Source of the DNA: a virus
IMG/VR virus record: IMGVR_UViG_3300045125_000030
Span: 1 to 34,205 of that record
Length of the DNA: 34,205 bases
Reading direction: 5' to 3' (one strand)
This document shows, in pieces, positions 8,473 to 18,967 of this stretch (positions are counted from its first letter, which is position 1; every line of letters starts with the position of its first letter). The notes beneath the pieces are model-generated. The model made no database searches, was not told the origin of the DNA, and worked only from the letters and a program-made list of their open reading frames with translations. A program made the position numbers and the translations under genes.

Positions 8473-9239
8473 TATGTTTTAGTTACGCTATCTAATCTAC
8501 TACCTGTGTATGCTAAAGTTAAAGTGCTTACAGTTGAGCCGCTACTACCACCAGTCTTAAATATTACGGTTGTTAAATTCGTGCCTGTATATCCTAAACT
8601 TATATAATCATATTTACTCGGCACTAAACTATTTAAAGTCTGAAGTTCACTAATTTGTGTATCTTGTTTAACACTTGTTGCAGCCCCTGTTGGTAGGCTT
8701 ACCGTTCCACTTACATTATTTATATTCCACGTTCCCGATTGTGTGGCTGCTACCGTTCCTGTTACATCAGCTTCAACATTGTTAATGCCCTGATGGTGTT
8801 ACTTTAACATCAATATAACCACCGCCACCGCTTGTTGTTTTACCATGAATTACTGAATTAGTAATTAAGCCTACATCACTTGAACTAATGGCTGTTCCTA
8901 TCTGCTTAGTATTAACAACCCAGCACCATCAGTTATCTTTGTTTGCTGCGTTCCGTTGGTTTGATTTGCGCTTGTTGCTATTAATGATGTATCAATAGAT
9001 GCTGTAAATGTTTGATTAAGATAACCATTTATGGTATTTCTCAATGCAGTTGCAGATGCTGAAGATGGTACAGTTACATCGGTATAAAGTATTTTTAAAT
9101 AATCGTTATTACCATCATAACTAAAAACAATATAATCACCAAAATCTCTAACACCACAAACAGCTTTAGCCAGATTTCTCGTTGCGCCATTTTCAACTAT
9201 TTTGAGTGTTGCAGTATCGTTATAGATTTGATAACTCAT
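8472..9239 (-). CDS. phage structural protein with QSGTWNI fibre-like segment (about 255 aa, frameshifted)
   Basis: The first part (8898-9239) starts MSYQIYNDTATLKIVENGAT. After an indel near 8915 the frame gives GAGLVNTKQIGTAISS and YIDVKVTPSG, then AATQSGTWNINNVSGTVSLP and TGAATSVKQDTQI. The last two are recurrent in appendage proteins of many phages. The C-terminus is a beta-rich LTLAYTGSRLDSVTKT. The start overlaps the portal stop by 4 bases (ATGA). It is probably a neck or head-fibre protein; the exact role is unknown. Confidence 0.55.
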
Positions 9240-11483
9240 TTCTTAACTATTTTAACAGGTTGCCAAATATGTCTGCAATATGGGGTAGTAGTATTAGTAT
9301 TAGGATTATGATAATAACCCCCTCTTTGTTCCCATACATTATAATCCATTAGACTTGATAACTTATTTATATCGGTGCGGCTAAATAACTTAAATTTATT
9401 ATTATCGGTATTAGTTGCATTAATCATTTCTCTGCAAAACTCCCTTGTAGTATCTATAACTGATGGCCCTTTAACCGTTGGATTCTTAGCATACTTATAA
9501 TACACCTCAATCATTTTAACTTTTGGCTCACTATCTTTAAATATTGAATTACCCTTGTCGGTTATCTTATATTCCATTTCGTTGATGCCATAAGATTTAA
9601 TTTCTTTAATCGTCAATAATACCCTCATCTTTTAACACTACAAGTCTATCATTAACCTCTGATTGCTCTACTCTTGAAGTTTTAGCAATAGCCGGAATAT
9701 CTAATCTTTTGTTTCCTTTAATAGAAGCTAAAATACTTTTATCTAATTGAGTTAACTCAAATTCAGCCGCAAATTTAAAACAGTTATCAGATGTAAATTC
9801 TTCGCCAAAGCTTAAAAATATATCTAACTTTCTTCTTGTCATCCATGACCTCGAAGTAAAATCACCCGAATATAATTCAGCATATTTCTCACCAGCTTCG
9901 CTTAATAATCTGCGATGTTCACCAGCTATATTTACTTCTTCAATTAGAGATAATTCCTTTAGTCTTAAAATTAATGGCTTTATATTTTCAATCGGTATAT
10001 TAAGTAATACACTTAGCTGTTTGTCATCCAGCATAGGGGCTTTATTCAATAACTGTAATGCTTTAGTCTGTTCAGCAGATAAATCAATACTAAATTGCTG
10101 ATCGTTCACTTCGCCTAAAAAAGTTAATGCTTCTTCATCACTTAATCCAAAACCAGACTTAATCATTAATAAGGCCTGTTCTTTAGTGATTTTACCTTTG
10201 TCGTAATTTCTAACTATACGCATTAAGTTTTGCGTTTGGCGGCCAGTTAAACTTTTTAAATGGTCGTTAACCATTCCTTGAGGTTGCGCCTGATCTGGTG
10301 ATTGTTCTACTACATTAACTGCTAATGGTGGTAACCCTACATACTCTCTTATTTCTTCCTTTAGTCATTACACTTACTAAAGTGCTTTCTGTAAATGATA
10401 TACCTAAACTTTTATTCTTTATAATCTTTAAAGATGTAGCTATACCATTTATCTTTAGCCAAAGTATTAAAGCATTCTTCTAATAACCTTTGCTTAGGAC
10501 TGATATAATTAACTTGGAATGCTTCCTGTGCATCATTAATTACATTACGAGCAAATGCTGATTCACTATCTACACCAAATAACTGAGGGCTTGTAACTTT
10601 ATGTCCTGTAAATATTTCTTGATTTGTATCTTTTCTTAACTGCTCAAATTGTTTATCTAAATCAGATGGTTGAAGTGGTAAAATATCTGGTTTCTTTTCA
10701 GGGCTATCACTAAAGTTAATTACTACACCTCCAGCATTATCCAGTACCTTGAAATTTAGCCTTTAATTTTTCTTTCAATCTCTTTTTGCTTTTCAGGATT
10801 GTTAGGCACTCCATTGTTGAAGTTAACCATCATACCAGCAGCAAAGCCTTGTTTAATATTGTTTAAATGGAAGTTGTTAATCTCTACATCCGTTTCAATC
10901 GCAGCTATAGCACCAATGTATTCAGGGATAGGATAAGTATCTAATCCAGTCCTATATTGTTTAAAATAATAAATATAAGTACCCTCTCTTTTAGCAGTTG
11001 GTTTCCAAACATTATAAGTTATTTTTTCTGCTCTACTTCCTAATGCCCAATTATCAGAATAAAGTATAATATTATCATCTTTAACTTTGCGTAATTTAGA
11101 TATATCAACATGGCTTATTTGAGCAATTTTATTGCCTACTAAACCAAAGTCTATCTGTAAAGCAAAGCCGCCAAATAACTCTAAATCCCACGATATTTAA
11201 ATATATTTATCTAAATTCTCACCATTAACATTATTGATAAAACTTTGTAATGCTGTATCTTCAGACTTTTCAAACCCTTGTCCGGTTATAAATAAAGCCT
11301 TACCACTAATAATAGCATTATGCTTAGATGACCTATTAACTAATTCAATTAAGTATTGAGGATATAAATTATTATCACCAAACAGAATTATATCTACCCT
11401 TTATCTCTTTTAAATTCAGGTACTTTGTGATTTTCAAATGCAATATGGCTAATTTTATATTCGCCTTTTAAACCTCTACTCAT
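9236..11483 (-). CDS. portal protein with long winged-helix-like C-terminal extension (frameshifted)
   Basis: The N-terminal part starts MSRGLKGEYKISHIAFENHK. It contains FGDNNLYPQYLIELVNRSSK and DTYPIPEYIGAIAAIETDVE, and ends with NDAQEAFQVNYISPKQRLLE, the pattern of Bacteroidota phage portals. It carries on through GMVNDHLKSLTGRQTQNLMR, the usual portal C-terminal helix. Two winged-helix-like modules follow (AEQTKALQLLNKAPMLDDKQ; LTQLDKSILASIKGNKRLDI). The end reads RGGYYHNPN...PYCRHIWQP, a Cys/His motif. Breaks lie near 11410, 11200, 10755, 10440-10365 and 9610. Two ORFs overlap at 9606-9628. I join them because the wing of the last module spans the break, giving about 745 aa. The alternative is a separate 130-aa gene at 9236-9628. 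Confidence 0.75.
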
Positions 11484-11875
11484 TATAAACGTAGTTAATA
11501 TTATTAGTATTATTCAATTTATTATCTGCTGTTGGTGATTCTATTACTTGTACTTTACCTACCTCTACTATTCCAGTTGCAAGGGGCCGGATCTAAGTTA
11601 CTTGAACTTGTTTGCTCATAAACTTTATATTTATAAAATCCAACAAGCGGCAACTCAATCTCACCATCCAAAGGATTAGGACTGCTATTTGTTTCAATAA
11701 TAGCAAATAAATTATACCTATCAGGATAGGTAGAAGTATCAGCAGCGATAAACTTGTAATAATCCCTTGTTTCATCTGATTGAAAAACAAATAAATAATA
11801 AGGACTTGTTAAAGTGCATTTTTCTGTTAAAGTTAATGCTACATTATTTGTACTTCCTTTCGTTATCTGTATCAT
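11476..11875 (-). CDS. small phage head-tail protein (about 133 aa, frameshifted)
   Basis: MIQITKGSTNNVALTLTEKC, then PYYLFVFQSDETRDYYKFIA and a DGEIELPLVGFYKYKVYEQ strand set, make an Ig-like all-beta fold probable. An indel near 11580 shifts to VGKVQVIESPTADNKLNN and a stop at 11476. The stop overlaps the portal start. The start has the box TATACTTAC 4 bases upstream, present twice, and follows a strong terminator, so this gene probably heads a new transcript with the portal. The role is unknown. Confidence 0.6.
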
Positions 11876-11879
11876 ATTA

Positions 11880-11899
11880 GTAAGTATAAAGTAAGTATA
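11880..11899 (-). promoter_or_regulatory. double TATACTTAC box before gene 11476-11875
   Basis: Two copies of TATACTTAC (minus strand) occupy 11880-11888 and 11891-11899. The nearer copy ends exactly 4 bases before ATG 11875. The same box with the same 4-base spacing occurs at 14822-14830 and 21584-21592. Here it follows a terminator, so it may be a phage promoter -10-like element giving nearly leaderless mRNA, or a translation or regulator site. Confidence 0.5.
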
Positions 11900-11908
11900 T
11901 TATGTAAC

Positions 11909-11936
11909 AAAAAAACCCCATGCCATCGACATGGGG
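11909..11936 (-). terminator. strong rho-independent terminator after the tube-like gene
   Basis: On the minus strand CCCCATG (11930-11936) pairs perfectly with CATGGGG (11916-11922) around a 7-base loop, followed by seven T (11909-11915). Confidence 0.85.
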
Positions 11937-11967
11937 CTAAAAGCCTAAACTACGATAAAGACTTTTG

Positions 11968-12483
11968 TTATGCTGTTAGTCCAGCTATTAATCCGCTTGA
12001 TACTTCTTGACATGGTGCTTCTTCCATACCTTGAAAGTTCAAAGTATATCCGTTAAAATCACCCATTGCAGTACCTGTAGCAGCGGTTGAGTTAGTCATT
12101 TCACATCCGTTGTTCTCACCTAATAACCAGTATTTACCATTACGGTCTAATACTATAATCATTACGTTATTTTGAGCCATCAGCTTAATCTCATTTCTTA
12201 AAGATGCAGCCATTTTACGAATTGTGAATTGTAATACTTGCTCATAAAAAGTAGTTCCATTAGCACTATTACGAGTAATGTTTTCTACTAAATTTGAAGT
12301 TTCTTTTTGCAATTCATAGGTAAAGAATTCTTTTACCAGCACTTAAAGTAAATGCGGTTATAATTCCATCTCGCAGCAGTTATTGAAGCTTTATTCGATA
12401 ACTCTGTGATGTAAATTTTCTTTATACCACCTACGCTATCGAACGCAGTCTAAAGTATATCCGGAAGTTAAAACACAAGCCAT
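11968..12483 (-). CDS. tail tube-like / major structural protein (about 171 aa, two compensating indels)
   Basis: It starts MACVLTSGYTLDC, then after an indel VGGIKKIYITELSNK. It then reads FFTYELQKETSNLVENITRN, FYEQVLQFTIRKMAASLRNE and the strand VMIIVLDRNGKYWLLGENNG. The ending FNGYTLNFQGMEEAPCQEV is typical of a small, highly expressed tube protein found between the capsid and portal genes of Bacteroidota phages. The gene stands alone between two strong terminators, which fits a highly expressed virion protein. The tube role is inferred, not proven. Confidence 0.55.
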
Positions 12484-12496
12484 ATTTTTATTTTAA

Positions 12497-12522
12497 TTAA
12501 AAAACCCCCACCATTAAGGTGG
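12497..12522 (-). terminator. rho-independent terminator after major capsid gene
   Basis: The minus-strand stem CCACC (12518-12522) / GGTGG (12508-12512) with a 5-base loop is followed by extra G and then a T run (12497-12504 read on the minus strand). It lies 32 bases after the capsid stop. Confidence 0.75.
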
Positions 12523-12554
12523 TGAGAGGCTTTAAGGTTAAATTAATTAGTTAA

Positions 12555-13464
12555 TTAAGTATTAGCGTATTTAACGATTTCAGATGGTATTGCTACTTGC
12601 CATCCTCTGCGGAAACGGAATGAATACTTTACATTGTCATCATCCTGTGAATACCAAAGCGCAGCCTTTTCTTCTTCACCCTCCATATCAACACCTATAA
12701 CCATGTTAGATGGTAATAAAGCATACATTTCATTAGTTCCATCCAAACCATGTACTGCTTTCAATTTATATGGTGAATTTTCAACTCTAATCTCACCATA
12801 TACAGAAGCATCAAACATGTGGAAGTGATTATCAGCACTAATCTTATTTAAGTAAGTAGTGTAAGCATCATAACCGCAGAAGATAGTAAATTCAGGATTA
12901 CCCTTTAATGAATCTGGTACTTTAGAAACAATATCACGTAAAATTGTACGGATGTTAGTTTCATTAATTGTAGAAGAAGTTGCGCAACTACTCCAGAAGC
13001 AGCTTTGATAATTTTAGCCAAACCATCATAACGGTTAATGTAAGCATTACCTGATGCAGTATCACCTTGCCAATCTGCCACTTCTAAACGTGCCATAATT
13101 TTTTTAGTGATCTCATCTACAATAACACCTGGCACATCAGCTTCAGAATATCTTTGACCATTCTTTAAAAGGATTTGAGTCCATTTAGTTTCTAAATCAC
13201 GTAAACACATAATCTCTTCAAACTTCACCGCTTTAGTAGTGATTGTTCTTTGAGTAAATATAGTTGTACCTGATGCGTTAAATCCATGAAGCACCATCTT
13301 GTGGTACTGGATCAACTGTTAATATTTGTAAAGCAGCAGCACTCTTTACTCCTGTTTGAATTTCTGCTAATGCAGCAGTTTCTGCTTTGAACTGAACGGC
13401 AGCAATTAATTTTTTACTTTGCTCCGTTAGTATAATTTGATAAACTTGATACTACAAATGACAT
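12555..13464 (-). CDS. major capsid protein (HK97-like; frameshifted)
   Basis: It starts MSFVVSSLSNYTN and reads across indels near 13430, 13290 and 12985. Recognisable parts are AVQFKAETAALAEIQTGVKS and KFEEIMCLRDLETKWTQILL, then VDEITKKIMARLEVADWQGD (spine-helix region) and PEFTIFCGYDAYTTYL. The C-terminus has YALLPSNMVIGVDMEGEEEK and FRFRRGWQVAIPSEIVKY, as expected for a capsid P-domain end. Total about 300 aa, normal for a capsid without a delta domain. It is preceded by scaffold and protease genes and followed by a terminator. Confidence 0.75.
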
Positions 13465-13468
13465 AATA

Positions 13469-14058
13469 TTAGTTATTTAAAAGGTTTCTTAATTCGTTAA
13501 TTTTATCAGTTCTTTTATTAGAGCTGAATTTGTTTTCTACTGATGCAGCTGGGTATTTACTAATCCCTCTACTACTGCATAAGTCTTAGTAACTACTTCT
13601 TTAATGCTGTTTAAATCTTCAACTTTAGCAAATGATTGAGCAGCTACTGTTTTTTCAATACCCTCAATTCTTGCAGTTAATGAATTTAACACCTCAGATA
13701 AAGTGTTGATTTGTGTTGTAAAATCCGCAGTAGTTTGTTCAACTTCAACTTCAACTTCTGGTTGTTCTGCTTTTGGATTTATTTCAGATATAGCCCCATT
13801 AAGTATAACAATAACAGTTCCATCTTCCAATGTATGCGCCCCTCCGGTGCTGGTACTAATTGGCCGCTGGTGTCTTTCATCGTTACTTCAGAGCCTGCTG
13901 CTAATTCACCCTCGATGGTTAATTCTACCCCCTCAGCTGTTTTAACAGTTGCAAAAGTTTCTGTAACAACTTCGGTAGTCTGACTACCAAATGTGCTTGT
14001 AAAACACATTTTTAAGCTGTTCAAATTTTTCGATTATTAAATTGTTTTTATCTGACAT
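13469..14058 (-). CDS. capsid scaffold-like protein (about 195 aa, frameshifted)
   Basis: MSDKNNLIIEKFEQLKNVF is followed by a Glu/Thr-rich central part (TAEGVELTIEGELAAGSEV, EDGTVIVILNGAISEINPKA), then an acidic EVEVEVEQ run. A coiled coil follows (FTTQINTLSEVLNSLTARIE) and the end is KRTDKINELRNLLNN. A long acidic protein with a C-terminal coiled coil between protease and capsid genes is the standard scaffold position. Breaks lie near 14010, 13825 and 13550. An ATACTTAC box lies 17 bases before the start (14076-14083). Confidence 0.65.
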
Positions 14059-14088
14059 GATGTTTGTCTTTAATAGTAAGTATTTATA

Positions 14089-14817
14089 TTATTTATTTTG
14101 TGCCAGTAAAAGTAATTCATCCATTATTTTTAACATCACACTATAAGCATTATCAACCTTTGTAAGTGATTGATTAAACATACCCTCTACGCTAAAGCCT
14201 TTAAATACTCCAGTCTTAATATAAGTATCCCAAATGTCATTATTTTCTACTTTAAAGCTACCAAACCAACTGCCCTGTGGTATATCGCCAAAACCCTCTG
14301 GGGCTTTAATACCTCTGGTGTTATCAATAATAAAACTTTCAAACATATAAACACCATCAATAGTAAATTCAGGATTGTGCATTCCGTTAACAGATGATTG
14401 ATTGCCTTGCTTGAAAAACTTGTTTACTATCTTCTCAATCGTGTCTGGTGTGAATATTACGTTATACTCGCCATTTTGCTCATCTCTGCGATAAATAGGA
14501 GTATTAGCTAACATCAATACACCACTTACTATTCTACGTTCTTTGTCTGTAGTCTGGAAGCCAAATGATTTATTATTAGCAGCATCCCATTTAGCATAAC
14601 AAATGGCTGCTGCCTGATCTGTTTCCTTACCATTGCTAACTTCTACACCTATACATCTGCTTACAAATTCTTCCTGATTTTCGCCCTTTCTTGGCTCAAC
14701 TATAAAATCACTTTTAAATTGTTTCCAGTTCAACTCAATGGCTGGTTTATCTACAAATGCAACAGCAGCTACTCCTGTTTCATCATTCTCATTAATTTCT
14801 AAATAATATGTGTTCAT
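14089..14817 (-). CDS. prohead maturation protease, S78_2/XkdF-like (242 aa)
   Basis: The gene is intact. It begins MNTYYLEINENDETGVAAVA with AFVDKPAIE. The centre carries ERRIVSGVLMLANTPIYRRD and the segment NGMHNPEFTIDGVYMFESFI, with a catalytic-type His in MHN. The C-terminal part is GSWFGSFKVENNDIWDTYIK followed by VFKGFSVEGMF. This is the pattern of XkdF-type prohead proteases (Peptidase_S78_2), serine proteases that trim scaffold and capsid. An ISR-like N-terminal insert (EEFVSRCIGVEVSNGKETDQ) is also seen. The TATACTTAC box lies 4 bases before ATG. Unusually, the gene follows the tail tape measure. Confidence 0.75.
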   Translation of the reverse strand: MNTYYLEINENDETGVAAVAFVDKPAIELNWKQFKSDFIVEPRKGENQEEFVSRCIGVEVSNGKETDQAAAICYAKWDAANNKSFGFQTTDKERRIVSGVLMLANTPIYRRDEQNGEYNVIFTPDTIEKIVNKFFKQGNQSSVNGMHNPEFTIDGVYMFESFIIDNTRGIKAPEGFGDIPQGSWFGSFKVENNDIWDTYIKTGVFKGFSVEGMFNQSLTKVDNAYSVMLKIMDELLLLAQNK

Positions 14818-14821
14818 AATT

Positions 14822-14830
14822 GTAAGTATA
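14822..14830 (-). promoter_or_regulatory. TATACTTAC box before the protease gene
   Basis: TATACTTAC followed by AATT and ATG. The spacing and core match the boxes before genes 11476-11875 and 20861-21579. No terminator separates it from the tape-measure gene, whose stop is at 14835-14837. Confidence 0.45.
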
Positions 14831-14834
14831 ATAT

Positions 14835-16624
14835 TTACATAACTTTTGCTTTTCTTTTAATACCAGCCACTCCATCCTGTGTAGATGTTATATCGGATTC
14901 CAATACATACACCTTAAACTGGCCTTGTTGATTAGCACCCTCGCCACTTTGATTTGATACCCTTTGACCGCTAACATCTGAAGTGAATCCACCAGGCGCA
15001 TTAGTCTGTGGCATATTACTACCTCCAGCTGATGGTATTGCACCTCCTCCACCTAATGTTGGTGTAGATGTACCAGAACTTGAACTGCTTAATATTTGTT
15101 TAGCTTTAGCTATATTAGTTAATATTTGTGCAATTCCTGAAGCAAATTGAGCAATACCAGCACCACCAAAAGTAACTGCATTTGCAGGATTAGCATTAGA
15201 TGCAGCAACTAAAGCAGATATAAGCTTTGGCTGTATCTATACCAATTTGAACTAATGCAGCGGCTTTATTAAATTTTTCTAACTTTTTTGGTCTTTTATA
15301 AAAGCATTTCCTAAAGCTATAAGTCCATTACTTATATCTGTTGCTGCTTGAAGTCGAGCATTTGCTATTGCTATTTCACTATTAAATATTTGTTTATTTC
15401 TTTCAGCAACTATTTCTTTTTGTTTTTCAGCATCAAAGGTTGCTATCTCTATTCTTTTATTGTTAAATGTTGTTATATTTTCTAAACTCTTTTTATTCCT
15501 ATCTTCATCTATTTTTAAAGCATCTTCTTTTATTTGATTTAATCCTTGTTGTCTTTCATACTCTAATTTCAAATTGTTAAAAAAATCAGCAGTTGCCTTT
15601 TCTTCTGCTTTTTTCTTATATCAGATATGGTCTTTTGATGCTGTATTTCTAATATCTGTAACTCTAAATATTTATCCTTATACTCGTTACTTTCTTTTGT
15701 TTTTTGAATTTCTAACAGTTTTAATTCTTCTTCTAAAAGTTTTTTCTTTGCAGCATAACTATCTTTACCCTGTGCTTCAATTAACTTAATTTCTCTTTCA
15801 TGTGTCTTAACCAAACTCTCTAATAACTTTGCTTCTCTTCTTTAGCTTGATTATTATTTTCTTCAATATATGCCTTTGTATAAGCTTCACTCACTCTCTT
15901 ACCAAAAGTTCCAGCTACATCAACTGCTTTACTAAATTCAGCTTTAAAAACATTACCAATAACCTCACCAACTATTTTAAAACTTTCAATAATTGAGCCT
16001 AAACTGCCCATCGCAATTTTCTTTACCCTATCAAATAAATTGCCTAAGCCACCTAAAGCTGGAAATGTTTTATCAATCCATGATATTAATTCTTTCCAAT
16101 TAGATATTAATACACCTACTACAACTGAAAATGCACCTATACCAGTTGCTATTAATGCACCTTTAAGAGTAAATAAAGCCCTTATGCTATTACCTATAGC
16201 ATCTTTTGCTAATCCGAAATATTTACCAAACTCCCTTACTTGGTCAATACCCTGTGCTAATGCGGTGGCAGATTGTACTTTTAATAATGCCTTTTCAACT
16301 TCTTTGCTCTCAGCACCAAAAGAGCCATTGCACCCTGAGCAGCTTGAAAACCACCAGCTATACTTGAAGCTACTCCAGCAATAGTCTGAAATTTCTTGTC
16401 CCGGATCTAATGCCTTAACCTCATCATTAAAATCTTGTAACTGGTCTTTTAATTCAGCAACTTTTTTAGCAGCTTCTTTATATGCCTTTGAACTTGTATC
16501 ACCTGAAGCTACTAATGCCTGTGCTTCTTTAGTTGCTTCTTTTAATTGTTGTTTTAATCCTATTAGCTGATTCTGCTGCTTGACTTGCATCAGCAACTAT
16601 TTTTAAACTTACTTCTTTAGCCAT
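14835..16624 (-). CDS. tail tape measure protein (about 595 aa, frameshifted)
   Basis: It starts MAKEVSLKIVADASQAAES, a usual tape-measure opening. Long helices follow (QQLKEATKEAQALVASGDTS; AYKEAAKKVAELKDQLQDFN). Then comes a membrane-like region (ALFTLKGALIATGIGAFSVV) and an amphipathic helix (LISWIDKTFPALGGLGNLFD). The C-terminal half is coiled coil rich in Lys/Glu (KLLEEELKLLEIQKTKESNE), followed by Ala-rich helices and a Gly/Ser-rich linker ending GIKRKAKVM. Breaks lie near 16555, 16395-16330, 15825, 15600, 15285 and 15225. Its length predicts a fairly short flexible tail. It is the last tail gene before the head genes. Confidence 0.8.
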
Positions 16625-16654
16625 ATTAAATTATATTTTTCGCCACCATCAATC

Positions 16655-18967
16655 TTACCAATGGTGCTTGTTGCTTGTTATACTTCTTACATTGTTAAAA
16701 CTACCCTCAATGATGTTATAAAAGCTGGTTGCACCTAATGCCCTAACCTCATCTTTACTTCATCTATTAATCCAAAACTTCTGGCAGATTCATAAACAGT
16801 TACCACATCTTCCTGTAGATGGGGCAAAACTTTTAATCTTTAATAATTCAACTTTTGTCAATCCATCGGATAATGGATTAAAATCAATAATCTTATTTAC
16901 CCTGAAGAAATGGCCATCAACAAAAATGTTATCTGTAAATTTAAATTTGCTATATCTAACGCAGTTAAAGCCATATTACAAAGATAACCATCTTACTATC
17001 CTTATCCGTTATTTCATCAATATACTTAGCCCAAAATTTACCATATAAAGTAGCATTGGTTAAAGTAGTTGTTGAATAATATAACTCGGATGGTGCTAAG
17101 TCATAACGAATAGCAACTGTTGGACTGCTTATGTTATCAGTTTCTAATCCATTATACCACACCATTCTAATCTTAGCATCTCTGGGTACATCTTCATCTT
17201 TTGCTAAATAAGTTACCTCGCCAATAAATGATGTTACATTTCTTCTCGTTGCTGGGGATGCAGCAAATATGGGCCTTATTTCTTTAGTGCCATTTACAAA
17301 GTCATTATCAATTATAACTTCATAATCACCATAAATCTCAGGGTATTTTTCGGAATAATCTTTATTTATTAAATCATCATCATTTTGAAAACCAAACTTA
17401 AATACATTTGTAGTTAAGTTAGCCATTGGTACTATATCAATATTATTTATGTCTAATTTAGTAGTCCAATCTTTCTCAGTTCCACTTCCAAAATAATCAT
17501 TATAGGGCTCAATGTTTAACTTCTTAGCAAATTGCTTATCCTGTTCTAATTGAAGATTAAAGCACTTTTATTAAACTTGTTAAAAAATCTTTAATCTTTA
17601 TTTTATCTGGAATTAATTTATTGATTTCTAAAGTTTGCGATGTATTTAAAACTATACCAGAATTACTTACTACATTATAAAAATCATAACTATTAACACT
17701 ATTTGAATAAATAGATACCTGCATGGGTACTATTGTAGATGTATATAATTCTCCGGTAGTAGTATAATTAAATACCATAATATATGAGTCATTTGGATAT
17801 GCTGTTTCATTAACTGCTATATCAAATGATTGTGCGCCCATTGTTATTTTATCAGGGCTACCAGGATTAGGCGTTGTTGCACCTACATAATAAGGATGTG
17901 ATGATGTGGCTAATAAAGTTAAAACACTTGCTCTACTTCTGTATAATTTAAAATTTAATGTAAATACTAAATCGCCATTAGTTATAGCTTGTGGACAGTC
18001 AAATGTTATACTATTTATTGTAGCACTAAAATAAACAGTATGATTAGTTCCTTTTTTTATGTTAACACTATAAGGATCTAAAGTTCTATCATATAAATTG
18101 CTTTGGTCTAATAATTCACCCCATGATAAATTTGCATTACTATTTTTATTTACTCCTGGATTTTTAGTAAAAAATGCTTCACCTGTTCTAAATGGTACAT
18201 CAAAAAAACCACCGTAATTAATTGTACCATAATAAAGTTTAAATGTTCTTTCAACTACCTCCGCATTGTTTAATGAATACTTACTCTTATTGAATGGTAT
18301 GCAAAAGCTTCTTAAAATAATTAGTGTTAAAAAAGTTACTATTGTACTGATACCCATACTTAGCAAATATCTTATCTACAAATGTTTTTACAAATATAGC
18401 TGGATATGGTGCTACTTTATAAGTACCAATAGGCTCAACACCATTGTAGGTTGAATTAAATATAACTCCTGATCCTAATGTATATGATGGGGATGGATTA
18501 CCATAACTATAAGCATTAACATTAGCAGTAGTATATTCTTGATTGAACTCTGACAAATCTAAGCTGGTTAATTCATCTTCGCCAATATCCTCAAATATAT
18601 TCTTAACATTACTGATTACTACTATATCATAACTTGTAGGCTCATAATTCTGTTTATTGACTTTAAGCACCTGACAAAAGCCATTCATTACTTCTAAATC
18701 ATCAATCGTAACTCTGCAATTAGCTTTTTTATTAGGATTGAAATCAGGTGTAAAGTTTAACCCTGTGCTGCCTATTACCCTCCCTATCTCAAATAACTGA
18801 CTAAATAACTTATTATTAGTCTTACTTGCTGGAATAGTTATTGTTTTAGAATAATTTGCTTGTCTGCTCTCAGGCTCTCTAATATCTGATATGTTATAAG
18901 TAAACGATAAGTTTAAGTCATCATTAACATCTATTAGTGTTTCATTTATGTAAATCTTAGCCCTCAT
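16655..18967 (-). CDS. large tail/baseplate hub-like protein (about 770 aa, frameshifted)
   Basis: It starts MRAKIYINETLIDVNDDLNL, then SKTITIPASKTNNKLFSQLF, the opening of a large conserved tail protein of Bacteroidota phages. The middle (17557-18290) is beta-rich (VERTFKLYYGTINYGGFFDV). A third part (16965-17560) has RRNVTSFIGEVTYLAKDEDV. The end reads FTDNIFVDGHFFRVNKIIDF followed by PLSDGLTKVELLKIKSF. Breaks near 18290, 17560, 16950 and 16750 split it into separate ORFs. I join them because order, strand and typical terminal motifs fit one gene. It lies directly upstream of the tape measure; the hub role is inferred. Confidence 0.65.
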
